A DNA stretch of 55,139 nt from positions 1 to 55,139 of the forward strand of contig JAITSO010000015.1 in NCBI GenBank assembly GCA_031287735.1. The letters are read 5' to 3'. Position numbers and translations under genes: made by a program. Within the stretch, counting starts at the first letter, position 1. The number at the start of each line of letters is the position of its first letter. This DNA is from Elusimicrobiota bacterium. Lineage in GTDB: Bacteria; Elusimicrobiota; Endomicrobiia; Endomicrobiales; Endomicrobiaceae. This document shows positions 1-6,606 of this stretch, piece by piece. The notes under the pieces are model-generated. The model saw only the letters and a list, made by a program, of their open reading frames with translations. It did no database searches and was not told where the DNA came from.

Positions 1-296
1 CGCACAGCTTCTTCAATATTTACCTCATAAGACATAAATGGCATATCAGCGACGACCAATGAGCCGCAATTGCCTCGCACAACAGACTTTACATGAATAA
101 GCATATCGTCTACAGTAACAGGAATTGTGTTTTCAAACCCAAGTTTAACGTTTCCCAATGAATCGCCTATGAGTAAAATGTCTATGCCTTGTGACGAAAG
201 CAGCTTTGCCATATTGTAATCATAGCAAGTCAAAGCACTGATATTTTCGTTGTTTTCTTTTTTTTTAGCGATATCTACAACAGTTTTTCTTACCAC
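1..296 (-). CDS. panB: 3-methyl-2-oxobutanoate hydroxymethyltransferase PanB, 5' part only
   Basis: PanB makes ketopantoate from 2-oxoisovalerate and methylene-THF in pantothenate (CoA) synthesis. The first 98 codons are present and the gene runs off the left edge. Reading leftward, the translation shows the family N-terminus: [20 protein letters not shown], then LLIGDSLGN with the metal-binding Asp, then VTVDDMLIH and ADMPFMSYE. The start is GTG at 296-294, chosen because AAGGAGGT (complement of 307-314) lies about 10 nt upstream. It is divergent from yjbQ. The C-terminal half, including the catalytic Glu, is outside the window. Confidence 0.93.
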   Translation of the reverse strand, partial: MVRKTVVDIAKKKENNENISALTCYDYNMAKLLSSQGIDILLIGDSLGNVKLGFENTIPVTVDDMLIHVKSVVRGNCGSLVVADMPFMSYEVNIEEAV

Positions 297-345
297 GGTT
301 AGAATAACCTCCTTGTTTAACGAGAAATTTCTTTTGGGTTGTGAA

Positions 346-374
346 ATTCTAATTCATAAGAAATATAAATTCAA
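346..374 (-). promoter_or_regulatory. sigma-70-type promoter for panB
   Basis: On the minus strand TTGAAT (374-369) and TAGAAT (351-346) are separated by exactly 17 nt. The predicted transcript starts near 339, giving a leader of about 43 nt that carries the strong ribosome binding site of panB. Identified by eye only. Confidence 0.55.
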
Positions 375-476
375 TTCAGAATTTTTAGATACTTTGCAAT
401 AAAATATAAATAAATGATAGTTCTGCCCACAACTTTTAAAAGAATTAACAAGCAAGTGAAGTTTTATGGTAGTTTG

Positions 477-505
477 TTGACTCGCAGTGAATTTTATTAT
501 ACATT
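477..505 (+). promoter_or_regulatory. sigma-70-type promoter for the yjbQ-rsmD-lepB run
   Basis: TTGACT (477-482), 17 nt, TACATT (500-505). Transcription would begin near 512. This places the upstream in-frame GTG at 487 outside the mRNA and so supports ATG 541 as the start of the first gene. Confidence 0.5.
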
Positions 506-540
506 TCCAGCTCAATTCTCCAAAACATCTGAGGCAACAA

Positions 541-957
541 ATGATTTATTCTGAATATTTAAATTTCGAAACGAAAGGTTTTTCAGATATTGTTGATATT
601 ACTGATAGTATAAAGAAAATCATAGAACGTTCAGACGTCAAGAATGGTCTCGCTACTGTTGCGGTCCCAAGCTCTACTTCAGCCATTACTACTCTTGAAT
701 TTGAACCAGGCTTAGTTGCAGATATTAAAAAAGCTTTGGAAGTTATAGTTCCAGAAAAGTCTTATTATGCTCATGATGAAAGGTGGCATGATGGAAATGG
801 CTTTTCGCATATTCGTTCATCTTTACTTGGGACTTCAAAAACAATTCCTGTAGTTTCTGGGTCGTTGTTTTTAGGTGTTTGGCAGCAAATAATATTTGCT
901 GATTTTGACAATAGACCAAGAAGTCGAAAAGTTTTTGTTCAAATTATTGGAGAGTAA
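541..957 (+). CDS. YjbQ/UPF0047 family protein
   Basis: A 138-residue member of the YjbQ (UPF0047) family. Members are small single-domain proteins; some have weak thiamine-phosphate synthase activity in vitro, and the physiological role is unsettled. Visible family features are the DIVDITDSI segment, the NGLATVAV strand, HDERWHDGNGFSH and the closing LGVWQQI strand with DFDNRPRSR. The usual HTTA turn reads PSSTSAI here, so one conserved His is replaced. ATG 541 is chosen over GTG 487 because GAGG (531-534) sits 6 nt upstream and the family length is about 130-140 residues. rsmD begins 2 nt after the stop. Confidence 0.8.
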   Translation: MIYSEYLNFETKGFSDIVDITDSIKKIIERSDVKNGLATVAVPSSTSAITTLEFEPGLVADIKKALEVIVPEKSYYAHDERWHDGNGFSHIRSSLLGTSKTIPVVSGSLFLGVWQQIIFADFDNRPRSRKVFVQIIGE

Positions 958-959
958 GA

Positions 960-1532
960 GTGTCTTTGCGGGTGATTGGTGGTTTAGTGCGTGGAAGATA
1001 TCTGAAAACTCTCGCACCTCAAGATTTGTCAGTACGTCCAATGCTTGGCAGAATGAAAAAGTCTATCTTTGACATAATTCAATTCAAGTTGCCAAATTCA
1101 AAATTTTTAGATCTTTTTGCAGGTGTTGGTTCGGTAGGAATAGAAGCTCTTTCACGTGGAGCTGATTTAGCAGTTTTTGTAGAATTGAGCTTAACGTCTT
1201 TAAATCTTATAAAAGAAAATGTTTCTAATCTTGGCTTCCAAGAAAAATCAAAAATCATAAAATGCGATGTTTTAAAAGGATTTGAACTTTTTAAAGGTAA
1301 ATACGATATAGTTTTTATGGGTCCACCTTATAAAGACAATGCAAAAAATCCTTTGGCTTTGACGTATCCTACTTTAAAAAATGTAGCTAAATATGATATT
1401 TTAAAAGATGATTCTGTGTTGATTTCACAAAAACATGTCAAAGAACCAGTTAAAAGTGTTTTAGGATTAGAACTTGTAAGAACAGAAAAATTTGGCGATA
1501 CGGAAATTCTTTTTTACAGGCGGGTAAATTGA
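960..1532 (+). CDS. rsmD: 16S rRNA (guanine966-N2)-methyltransferase RsmD
   Basis: RsmD methylates G966 of 16S rRNA using S-adenosylmethionine during 30S assembly. The 190-residue length is normal. It begins MSLRVIGGLVRGR with the family's RVIGG..RGR start, followed by the RPMLGRMKKSIFDI region. The SAM motif DLFAGVGSVGIEALSRGA is intact. Motif IV should be DPPY but reads MGPPYKDN, so the acidic residue that positions the target amine is Gly. The rest of the fold looks normal, so the enzyme may be weak, altered or dead. Starts at GTG 960 after a GGAGAG site. Its TGA overlaps the TTG start of the next gene by 3 nt. Confidence 0.88.
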   Translation: MSLRVIGGLVRGRYLKTLAPQDLSVRPMLGRMKKSIFDIIQFKLPNSKFLDLFAGVGSVGIEALSRGADLAVFVELSLTSLNLIKENVSNLGFQEKSKIIKCDVLKGFELFKGKYDIVFMGPPYKDNAKNPLALTYPTLKNVAKYDILKDDSVLISQKHVKEPVKSVLGLELVRTEKFGDTEILFYRRVN

Positions 1533-2260
1533 GCTGGAAAGACTTTAAAATAAGTTATTCAAGAATTAACGCCTATTCCTTTTGTCCTCAAAAATATAAA
1601 CTCATCTATATTGACAACTTGTACGTTCCTTTAAATGCGGATATAACTTTTGGGCATATAATCCATAATTCTTTAGAGTCTTATCACTCGCAAGATAAAC
1701 AAACATTCGAAGAATTGATTGACGTTTACATACAAAATTGGAAAAAAGACGGGTTTGAAAGTCCTCAACAAAATTTCGAATACTATGAGCGTGGCAAGCA
1801 AATTCTCCATAATTATTTTGGTTCTTTTAAAGAAACAGAAAGTGAAATTTTATATACGGAAAAATCTTTCGAAACAAATATCGGAAAATATAAGTTTGTG
1901 GGAATTATAGATAGAATTGACAAGCACCCTGACGGTACTTATGAAATAATTGATTACAAAACACATTCTAAAATTTGGGAACAAGAAAAAGTTGACAAAG
2001 ACATACAGCTGACTTTTTACGTTTATGCGTGCAGGAACGTATTATCTATAAATCCAAACAAAGTATCAGTTTATTTTTTATCTAAAAATAAAAAAGTCTA
2101 CACACAAAGAACTAAAGAAGATATAGAAACAGCTTTAGAACTTTCTCTAGATATTGCTGAAAAAATCACAAATGAAGATTTTACACCATTGCTTGAAAAG
2201 TGTGGTCAATGTGATTTTAAAAATAAATGTGCGTACTCGCCCGACAAGCTTGCTAAATAA
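1529..2260 (+). CDS. PD-(D/E)XK nuclease-superfamily protein, AddB/Cas4-like with Fe-S cysteines
   Basis: A 243-residue stand-alone nuclease domain of the RecB/AddB/Cas4 type (PDDEXK_1). It opens with SYSRINAYSFCPQKYKL, typical of these domains. GHIIHNSLE follows, carrying the His, then IIDRIDKHPDG and EIIDYKTHSK as the D...ExK catalytic core, then QLTFYVYA. The C-terminus has CGQCDFKNKCAY which, with the N-terminal Cys, gives the four cysteines of the AddB/Cas4 4Fe-4S cluster. It is probably an exonuclease in DNA repair. No cas genes or CRISPR repeats are present, so a Cas4 role is unsupported. It starts at TTG 1529, overlapping rsmD. Confidence 0.8.
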   Translation: MSWKDFKISYSRINAYSFCPQKYKLIYIDNLYVPLNADITFGHIIHNSLESYHSQDKQTFEELIDVYIQNWKKDGFESPQQNFEYYERGKQILHNYFGSFKETESEILYTEKSFETNIGKYKFVGIIDRIDKHPDGTYEIIDYKTHSKIWEQEKVDKDIQLTFYVYACRNVLSINPNKVSVYFLSKNKKVYTQRTKEDIETALELSLDIAEKITNEDFTPLLEKCGQCDFKNKCAYSPDKLAK

Positions 2261-2295
2261 GTGCAAACAAAAAAATAAAATTATTGGAGAATTGT

Positions 2296-3069
2296 ATGGA
2301 ATTTAAGCTTTTTGTAGCTGGCGTAATTGTTTTTATTGTTACGATGATGTTACTTGTGGCTTCAAAGCACTTTGTTAGTTTGTCCGAAAGCACTATTTTT
2401 AAAACAGTTTATTCTTGGCTTGATACGGCCTGGAATGCGCTGATAATAGCATCTATTGTTATGTTTTTTGTTATTCAAGCTTTTAAAATACCTTCTGGTA
2501 GTATGAGAAATACGCTTCTTGAAGGTGATCATCTTTTCGTAAATAAATTCATATACGGTATTCATGTTCCTTTTACAGATGGAAAAAGACTGTCAAAATT
2601 TAAAGAAATTAAAAGAGGCGATATTGTTGTTTTTAAATGTCCGCCGGAAGCTCTTTCTGAACAGGAAAAAGTTGAGAAAGCACAGAAAGATTTTATAAAG
2701 AGGTGCGTAGCTATCGGAGGTGATTTAGTAGAAATTAAGGATAAAAAACTTTTTGTAAATGGTAATGAGGTTGACGAGAAATACATTACATTGGGCGATA
2801 AAACGGTTTTAAATGGCTTTAACCTATTTCAAAGCCAGGAAGAGTATCAAAAATCCTGGGAAGAAGGAAAATTTACCACTATACCGAATATTTTTATAAG
2901 AGATAATTTTGGACCTGTGAAAGTTCCGCAAGATCACTACATGGTGTTAGGAGATAATAGGGATTTTTCTTTTGATTCGCGCTTTTGGGGCCCACTGCCA
3001 GATAAATACATAAGAGGCAAAGCTTTGTTTTTGTACTGGCCAGCTAAACGTTTTCGCATAGTAAAATAA
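2296..3069 (+). CDS. lepB: signal peptidase I
   Basis: Inner-membrane serine protease that cleaves signal peptides from exported proteins. 257 residues. Two N-terminal membrane segments lie at about residues 4-22 and 45-63. Next comes IPSGSM with the catalytic Ser at residue 69, then RGDIVVFK, then FIKRCVAIGGD with the general-base Lys at residue 135. The final conserved block is MVLGDNRDFSFDSR-FWG. ATG 2296 is preferred over the in-frame TTG 2284 because GGAG (2286-2289) lies 6 nt ahead of the ATG. It is the last gene of the rightward run and converges on the synthase at 3149. Confidence 0.93.
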   Translation: MEFKLFVAGVIVFIVTMMLLVASKHFVSLSESTIFKTVYSWLDTAWNALIIASIVMFFVIQAFKIPSGSMRNTLLEGDHLFVNKFIYGIHVPFTDGKRLSKFKEIKRGDIVVFKCPPEALSEQEKVEKAQKDFIKRCVAIGGDLVEIKDKKLFVNGNEVDEKYITLGDKTVLNGFNLFQSQEEYQKSWEEGKFTTIPNIFIRDNFGPVKVPQDHYMVLGDNRDFSFDSRFWGPLPDKYIRGKALFLYWPAKRFRIVK

Positions 3070-3101
3070 AAACGACGATAGTGTACATTAATGTGTGCTA
3101 T
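3066..3101 (-). terminator. hairpin terminator of the leftward synthase operon
   Basis: Positions 3078-3101 form a stem from ATAGTGTACATT to AATGTGTGCTAT that pairs along its whole length (with G-U pairs). Read leftward it is followed by CGTCG and then TTTTTATTTT (down to about 3062). The layout fits intrinsic termination of the minus-strand operon ending at 3149. On the plus strand no T-run follows, so it serves lepB less well. Confidence 0.5.
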
Positions 3102-3148
3102 ACCCAAGTGTAAAAAAACCTTTATAAACACGACAAACCCACGTTTCA

Positions 3149-4525
3149 CTACTTATAATACTGTGGTAAATGCTTTTTGGCCAGCTCAAAAAGTTCTTGG
3201 GTTGACATAGCACAAACTCTTCCATTTTTGTAGAGAATGTCTATTTCTTCTTTTATTTTTGCGATTTCTGGTGCATTTTTATCTAATTTGTTTTCAGATT
3301 TTATAAGTTTTTGAAGGTGAACATTATACCAATATGCAAGCCCGGCGAGTCCGGCTCTATCAGTAATTTCTACTTCCGGCGATCTGTCTAAGATAGAAAG
3401 AGTGTCGAATATATTGTATATCTCTTCTTCTTTTAGTAAGCCGTCGGCATGAACGCCGGCTTTTGTCATATTGAAATTTTCTCCAACAAAAGGTTGATTT
3501 GGCGGAATGTTATAGCCGAGTTCTTCTTTGAAATAACGGGCTATATCTGTTATAGCTGAGAGATCCATTCCATTTGGAGTTCCTCGTAAAGCACAATATT
3601 CGATGGCAAGTGCTTCTACAGGCGTATTTCCTGTTCTTTCGCCAATTCCAAGCAAAGAGCAATTTACGCCACAGCATCCATAAAGCCAAGCGTTGGTAGA
3701 ATTTGAAACTGCACGGTAAAAATCATTATGACCATGCCATTCAATATATTCGGAAGGTACTCCTGCATAATGCGTTAAACCGTACATTATTCCGTTGACG
3801 TTGCGAGGCATTGCAGCACCTGCATAACTTACCCCAAAACCTAAAGTATCGCAAGCTCTTATTTTAATCGGCATTTTAGCTTCTTTGGAAAGCTTCATAA
3901 GCTCAACTGCAAAAGGTACAACAAAACCGTAAAAATCTGCCCTTGTAATATCCTCAAAATGGCAACGCGGAATGATGTTTTCTGATAAAGCAGCTTTTAC
4001 TATGTCTAAATACATGTCTAAAGCTTGTCTACGAGTTTTTTTGAGTTTTAAAAATATATGGTAATCTGAACAAGAGGTTAGAATTCCTGTTTCAGCTATG
4101 CCCATTTCTTTTACAAGTTTAAAATCTTCCTTTGTTGCTCTTATCCAAGAAGTGATCTGAGGAAAATCAAAGCCTAATTCTTGACATTTGCGGACCGCTT
4201 CCTTATCTTTGTCAGAATAAAGAAAAAATTCAGTTTGTTTTATCATTCCGTTTGCCCCGCCTAATCTGTTTAAAAGTTTATACAGATGGACAATTTGCTT
4301 TACAGTAAAAGGTGTCATGGCTTGTTGTCCATCGCGGAAAGTTGTGTCTGTGATCCAAATTTCGTCTGGAACATTCATCGGTACAACTTCATTATTAAAT
4401 GAAATTTTCGAAATTTCGGTATAAGGGAAAGTATCTCTGAAAAGGTTTGGACCTTTTACATCTTGTAACTCATAATGGTACTCTTCTGGTTCTAGCTTAT
4501 TGGTGCGTTTGTTTATTATAAGCAT
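3149..4525 (-). CDS. HMGL-family Claisen synthase (possible Re-citrate synthase; annotated kin are 2-isopropylmalate/homocitrate synthases)
   Basis: Condenses acetyl-CoA with a 2-oxo acid. 458 residues. The TIM-barrel opens with WITDTTFRDGQQA (RDGQ, with the metal-binding Asp). The metal site continues in the EWHGHNDFYRAVSNS segment (HxH), and GIGERTGNTPVEA and a C-terminal helical region follow. It lacks the LeuA regulatory domain. The length and the long N-terminal extension before the barrel resemble clostridial/deltaproteobacterial Re-citrate synthases more than LeuA. The aminotransferase immediately upstream would fit a glutamate/aspartate pathway. Start ATG 4525 has AAGGAGG four nt ahead. 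Family assignment is firm; substrate is inference. Confidence 0.75.
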   Translation of the reverse strand: MLIINKRTNKLEPEEYHYELQDVKGPNLFRDTFPYTEISKISFNNEVVPMNVPDEIWITDTTFRDGQQAMTPFTVKQIVHLYKLLNRLGGANGMIKQTEFFLYSDKDKEAVRKCQELGFDFPQITSWIRATKEDFKLVKEMGIAETGILTSCSDYHIFLKLKKTRRQALDMYLDIVKAALSENIIPRCHFEDITRADFYGFVVPFAVELMKLSKEAKMPIKIRACDTLGFGVSYAGAAMPRNVNGIMYGLTHYAGVPSEYIEWHGHNDFYRAVSNSTNAWLYGCCGVNCSLLGIGERTGNTPVEALAIEYCALRGTPNGMDLSAITDIARYFKEELGYNIPPNQPFVGENFNMTKAGVHADGLLKEEEIYNIFDTLSILDRSPEVEITDRAGLAGLAYWYNVHLQKLIKSENKLDKNAPEIAKIKEEIDILYKNGRVCAMSTQELFELAKKHLPQYYK

Positions 4526-4537
4526 GGTGCCTCCTTT

Positions 4538-5725
4538 TTAAACTTTCAAAGCACTTTCAAGTCTGTCAATACCATTTTTGATATTTTCAAGGCTTGCCGC
4601 ATAAGAAAGCCGTAAATAACCTTTTGCTCCAAATGCCGTTCCCGGCACCACAGCGATTTTTGCTTTTTCGAGTAGAAAATCTGCAAGTTCCATATCAGAA
4701 TTGACTAATTTACCAGAATACGTCTTACCAAGCAACCTTTCAACGTTAGGAAAAACATAAAAAGCACCTTCTGGTTTTAGACATTTTACACCTTCAACCA
4801 TGTTAAGCCTATCAACTATATAATTTCTTCTTTTTTCAAATTCATTTCTCATATTTTCTACGGCTTGTTGTTCTCCATTTAATGCTTCAACAGCGGCTTT
4901 AATAGAAATAGAACAAGCGTTTGAAGTTGATTGACTTTGTATTTTTAACATTGCTGTTATTATTTCTTTTGGTCCGGCAGCATAACCTATCCGCCAGCCA
5001 GTCATAGCAAAAGCTTTTGAAACTCCATTTATAATTACAGTCAAATCTTTTGCTTGTGCAGAACTTTGTGCAATAGAGTAAAATTTAAAATTGTCATAAG
5101 ATAATTTTTCATAAATTTCATCTGAAATTATAAGGATTTTGTTTTTTACGCAAACTTGTGCTATTGCTTGAAGTTCATCTTTAGAATAAGTTGTTCCGGT
5201 GGGGTTTGACGGAGAATTCAACACTATTGCTTTTGTTTTTGAAGTTAAAGCATTTTCTATTTTTTCAGGCGTTACTTTAAAATTGTTCGCGTAATCGGCA
5301 GTCACGATAATCGCTTTTCCACCTGCAAGACCTATCATGTCTGGGTAAGAAACCCAATATGGAGCCGGAACAATAACTTCATCGCCATCGTTAATTATGG
5401 CTTGAAAAAGGTTGTAAAGAGAATGTTTGGCACCACAAGAAACGATAATTTCATCTGCCAAATAGTCAAGGAAATTATCTTTTTTTAGCTTTGAAATTAT
5501 TGCATTTTTAATTTCCAATGTTCCGCCAACGGGGCAGTACTTCGTAAAACCTGAATTTATTGCTGAAATTGCTGATTTTTTGATGTTTTCTGGTGTGTCA
5601 AAGTCTGGTTCTCCAACACCGAAATTTATAATATCTACACCTTGTGCTTTTAAAGTTTTTGCTTTTGCATCAATAGCCAAAGTAGGAGAGGGTTTAACTG
5701 TTTGTGCCCTTTTTGATATAAACAT
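4538..5725 (-). CDS. class I PLP aminotransferase, probable aspartate aminotransferase
   Basis: 395 residues of the AspB/AspC-type fold I aminotransferase family, which exchanges amino groups between aspartate and 2-oxoglutarate. Visible landmarks are FGVGEPDFDTPE near the N-terminus and YCPVGGTLEI, followed by VLNSPSNPTGTTYS and then SDEIYEKLSYD. The PLP lysine lies in GVSKAFAMTGWRIGYAAGP, and the C-terminal arginine in GYLRLSYA. The start is ATG 5725 with CGGAGG nine nt upstream. It is the first gene of a two-gene leftward operon; the downstream synthase begins 12 nt after its stop. Substrate preference cannot be read from sequence alone. Confidence 0.88.
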   Translation of the reverse strand: MFISKRAQTVKPSPTLAIDAKAKTLKAQGVDIINFGVGEPDFDTPENIKKSAISAINSGFTKYCPVGGTLEIKNAIISKLKKDNFLDYLADEIIVSCGAKHSLYNLFQAIINDGDEVIVPAPYWVSYPDMIGLAGGKAIIVTADYANNFKVTPEKIENALTSKTKAIVLNSPSNPTGTTYSKDELQAIAQVCVKNKILIISDEIYEKLSYDNFKFYSIAQSSAQAKDLTVIINGVSKAFAMTGWRIGYAAGPKEIITAMLKIQSQSTSNACSISIKAAVEALNGEQQAVENMRNEFEKRRNYIVDRLNMVEGVKCLKPEGAFYVFPNVERLLGKTYSGKLVNSDMELADFLLEKAKIAVVPGTAFGAKGYLRLSYAASLENIKNGIDRLESALKV

Positions 5726-5767
5726 CTTTAATGTCCTCCGAAAATGAAATTTATGTCACAAGAAGTC

Positions 5768-5773
5768 ATTATA
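5768..5773 (-). promoter_or_regulatory. -10 element (TATAAT) for the leftward aminotransferase operon
   Basis: A perfect TATAAT on the minus strand (5773-5768), about 43 nt ahead of the start codon. No good -35 hexamer lies 16-18 nt upstream, so this is a partial promoter call. Confidence 0.4.
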
Positions 5774-5842
5774 CAAAATTTTTTATGATGTTTACCTGTT
5801 TAAACCTCTCCAAAATGAATTGTAAGCGGTATTTATAAGAAT

Positions 5843-5870
5843 TTGACAACGTAACGCTCAAAATTATAAA
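5843..5870 (+). promoter_or_regulatory. strong sigma-70-type promoter with almost no leader
   Basis: TTGACA (5843-5848), 16 nt, TATAAA (5865-5870). The start codon at 5884 is only 13 nt beyond the -10 box, so the mRNA would have a leader of about 7 nt with no room for a Shine-Dalgarno sequence. See the finding on near-leaderless genes. Confidence 0.6.
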
Positions 5871-5883
5871 ATGATATCAGATT

Positions 5884-6093
5884 ATGGATATTGGTGATTT
5901 AGAAAATAAGGTTAAAAAATTAGTAGAAAAGGCTAAAAAAGTAGGTCTGGAAAATAAAAAATTAAAATTAGAAAATGACTACCTAAAAGCTCAAAACGAC
6001 AAAACAAAATCAATTGTGCAAGAGTACGAATTTCTGAAAAGAAACGTTAAAATCGCTAGAGAAAAGTTAGAAAGGCTTATGAATCGTATATAG
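5884..6093 (+). CDS. small coiled-coil protein, ZapB-like
   Basis: A 69-residue protein that is almost entirely coiled coil: heptads of Leu/Ile/Val with many Lys and Glu, for example LENKVKKLVEKAKK and LENDYLKAQ. Its position directly ahead of a zapA-like gene suggests a cell-division accessory (ZapB-like), but sequence similarity in such short coils is not diagnostic. ATG 5884 is the only plausible start. It has no ribosome binding site and follows a promoter by 13 nt, so it may be translated from a nearly leaderless mRNA. Confidence 0.6.
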   Translation: MDIGDLENKVKKLVEKAKKVGLENKKLKLENDYLKAQNDKTKSIVQEYEFLKRNVKIAREKLERLMNRI

Positions 6094-6126
6094 TTTCTTC
6101 AGTTTTAATTGTTTAGGATTTATCAA

Positions 6127-6414
6127 ATGCTACTTCAACAAAAAATTATGGGCTTACAAGTTGATTCAAAAATGATGGCTTTAGAAGCGTTAGAATTAAG
6201 AGAAGTGCTGAATTTTATAGAAGATAAATGGCAAGATGTAAAAAGAGACTTTGGGAATACGGATACTACTAAACGTATTGTCTTAACAACCGTTAGAATT
6301 GCCAAAGAGTTGATTGATTTAAAAAACAAACAGGAGCATGTTTCTAAAATGCATGAGAAAAAATTCAATAATATTATTAAACAGTTAGAGCAGTTAGACA
6401 TAATATTAAATTAA
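6127..6414 (+). CDS. ZapA-like cell-division protein
   Basis: A 95-residue protein resembling ZapA, which binds and bundles FtsZ at the division site. The N-terminal part (KIMGLQVDSK, LEALELREVLNFIEDKW) and the middle KRIVLTTVRIAKELIDLKNK match the ZapA pattern of a short head domain and a long helix. The C-terminus is coiled coil. ATG 6127 is preferred to the upstream TTG 6109 because AGGA (6115-6118) lies eight nt ahead. A zapA gene next to a 6S RNA and a folate cyclo-ligase is a known bacterial neighbourhood, which strengthens the call. Confidence 0.65.
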   Translation: MLLQQKIMGLQVDSKMMALEALELREVLNFIEDKWQDVKRDFGNTDTTKRIVLTTVRIAKELIDLKNKQEHVSKMHEKKFNNIIKQLEQLDIILN

Positions 6415-6442
6415 TAAGTTGTTTTGAAATTTTTTCGTATTT

Positions 6443-6600
6443 ACCTGCGATATTGGCAAGGTTTTAATCGGTTTATTCCTAACAAGTCTTTTTTGGGGAC
6501 AATAAACAGTTATTAGCGAGCTCTGCTCTGCTGCTGTTTCCCGTTTATAAAAGAGGGCTTTAAATCGGTTAGAGTCGGCGGTATTGCGGGTTTTTTATTT
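6443..6600 (+). ncRNA. ssrS: candidate 6S RNA
   Basis: The 192-nt gap between zapA-like and rarA folds into one long rod. The closing stem pairs 6443-6455 with 6579-6591 (13 pairs including G-U). After an asymmetric internal loop, 6466-6475 pairs with 6561-6570 (10 of 10). A large central bubble follows. The apical arm has GGG (6495-6497) against CCC (6540-6542) and AAACAG (6504-6509) against CTGTTT (6534-6539). A T-rich tract (6591-6600) follows the closing stem. Closing stem, central bubble and terminal arm at about 150 nt is the 6S layout; 6S RNA binds the RNA polymerase holoenzyme. In proteobacteria ssrS lies between zapA and the folate cyclo-ligase, both present here. No clear promoter of its own was found. 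Confidence 0.65.
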
Positions 6601-6606
6601 TATAAA

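Noticed and set aside
487..540. N-terminal extension of the YjbQ-like protein from GTG 487
   Set aside because: It overlaps the -10 region of the promoter at 477-505, has no ribosome site and exceeds the family length.
1529..2260. Cas4-like nuclease as a hint of CRISPR
   Set aside because: No repeats with regular spacers and no other cas genes occur anywhere in the window; an AddB-like repair role fits better.
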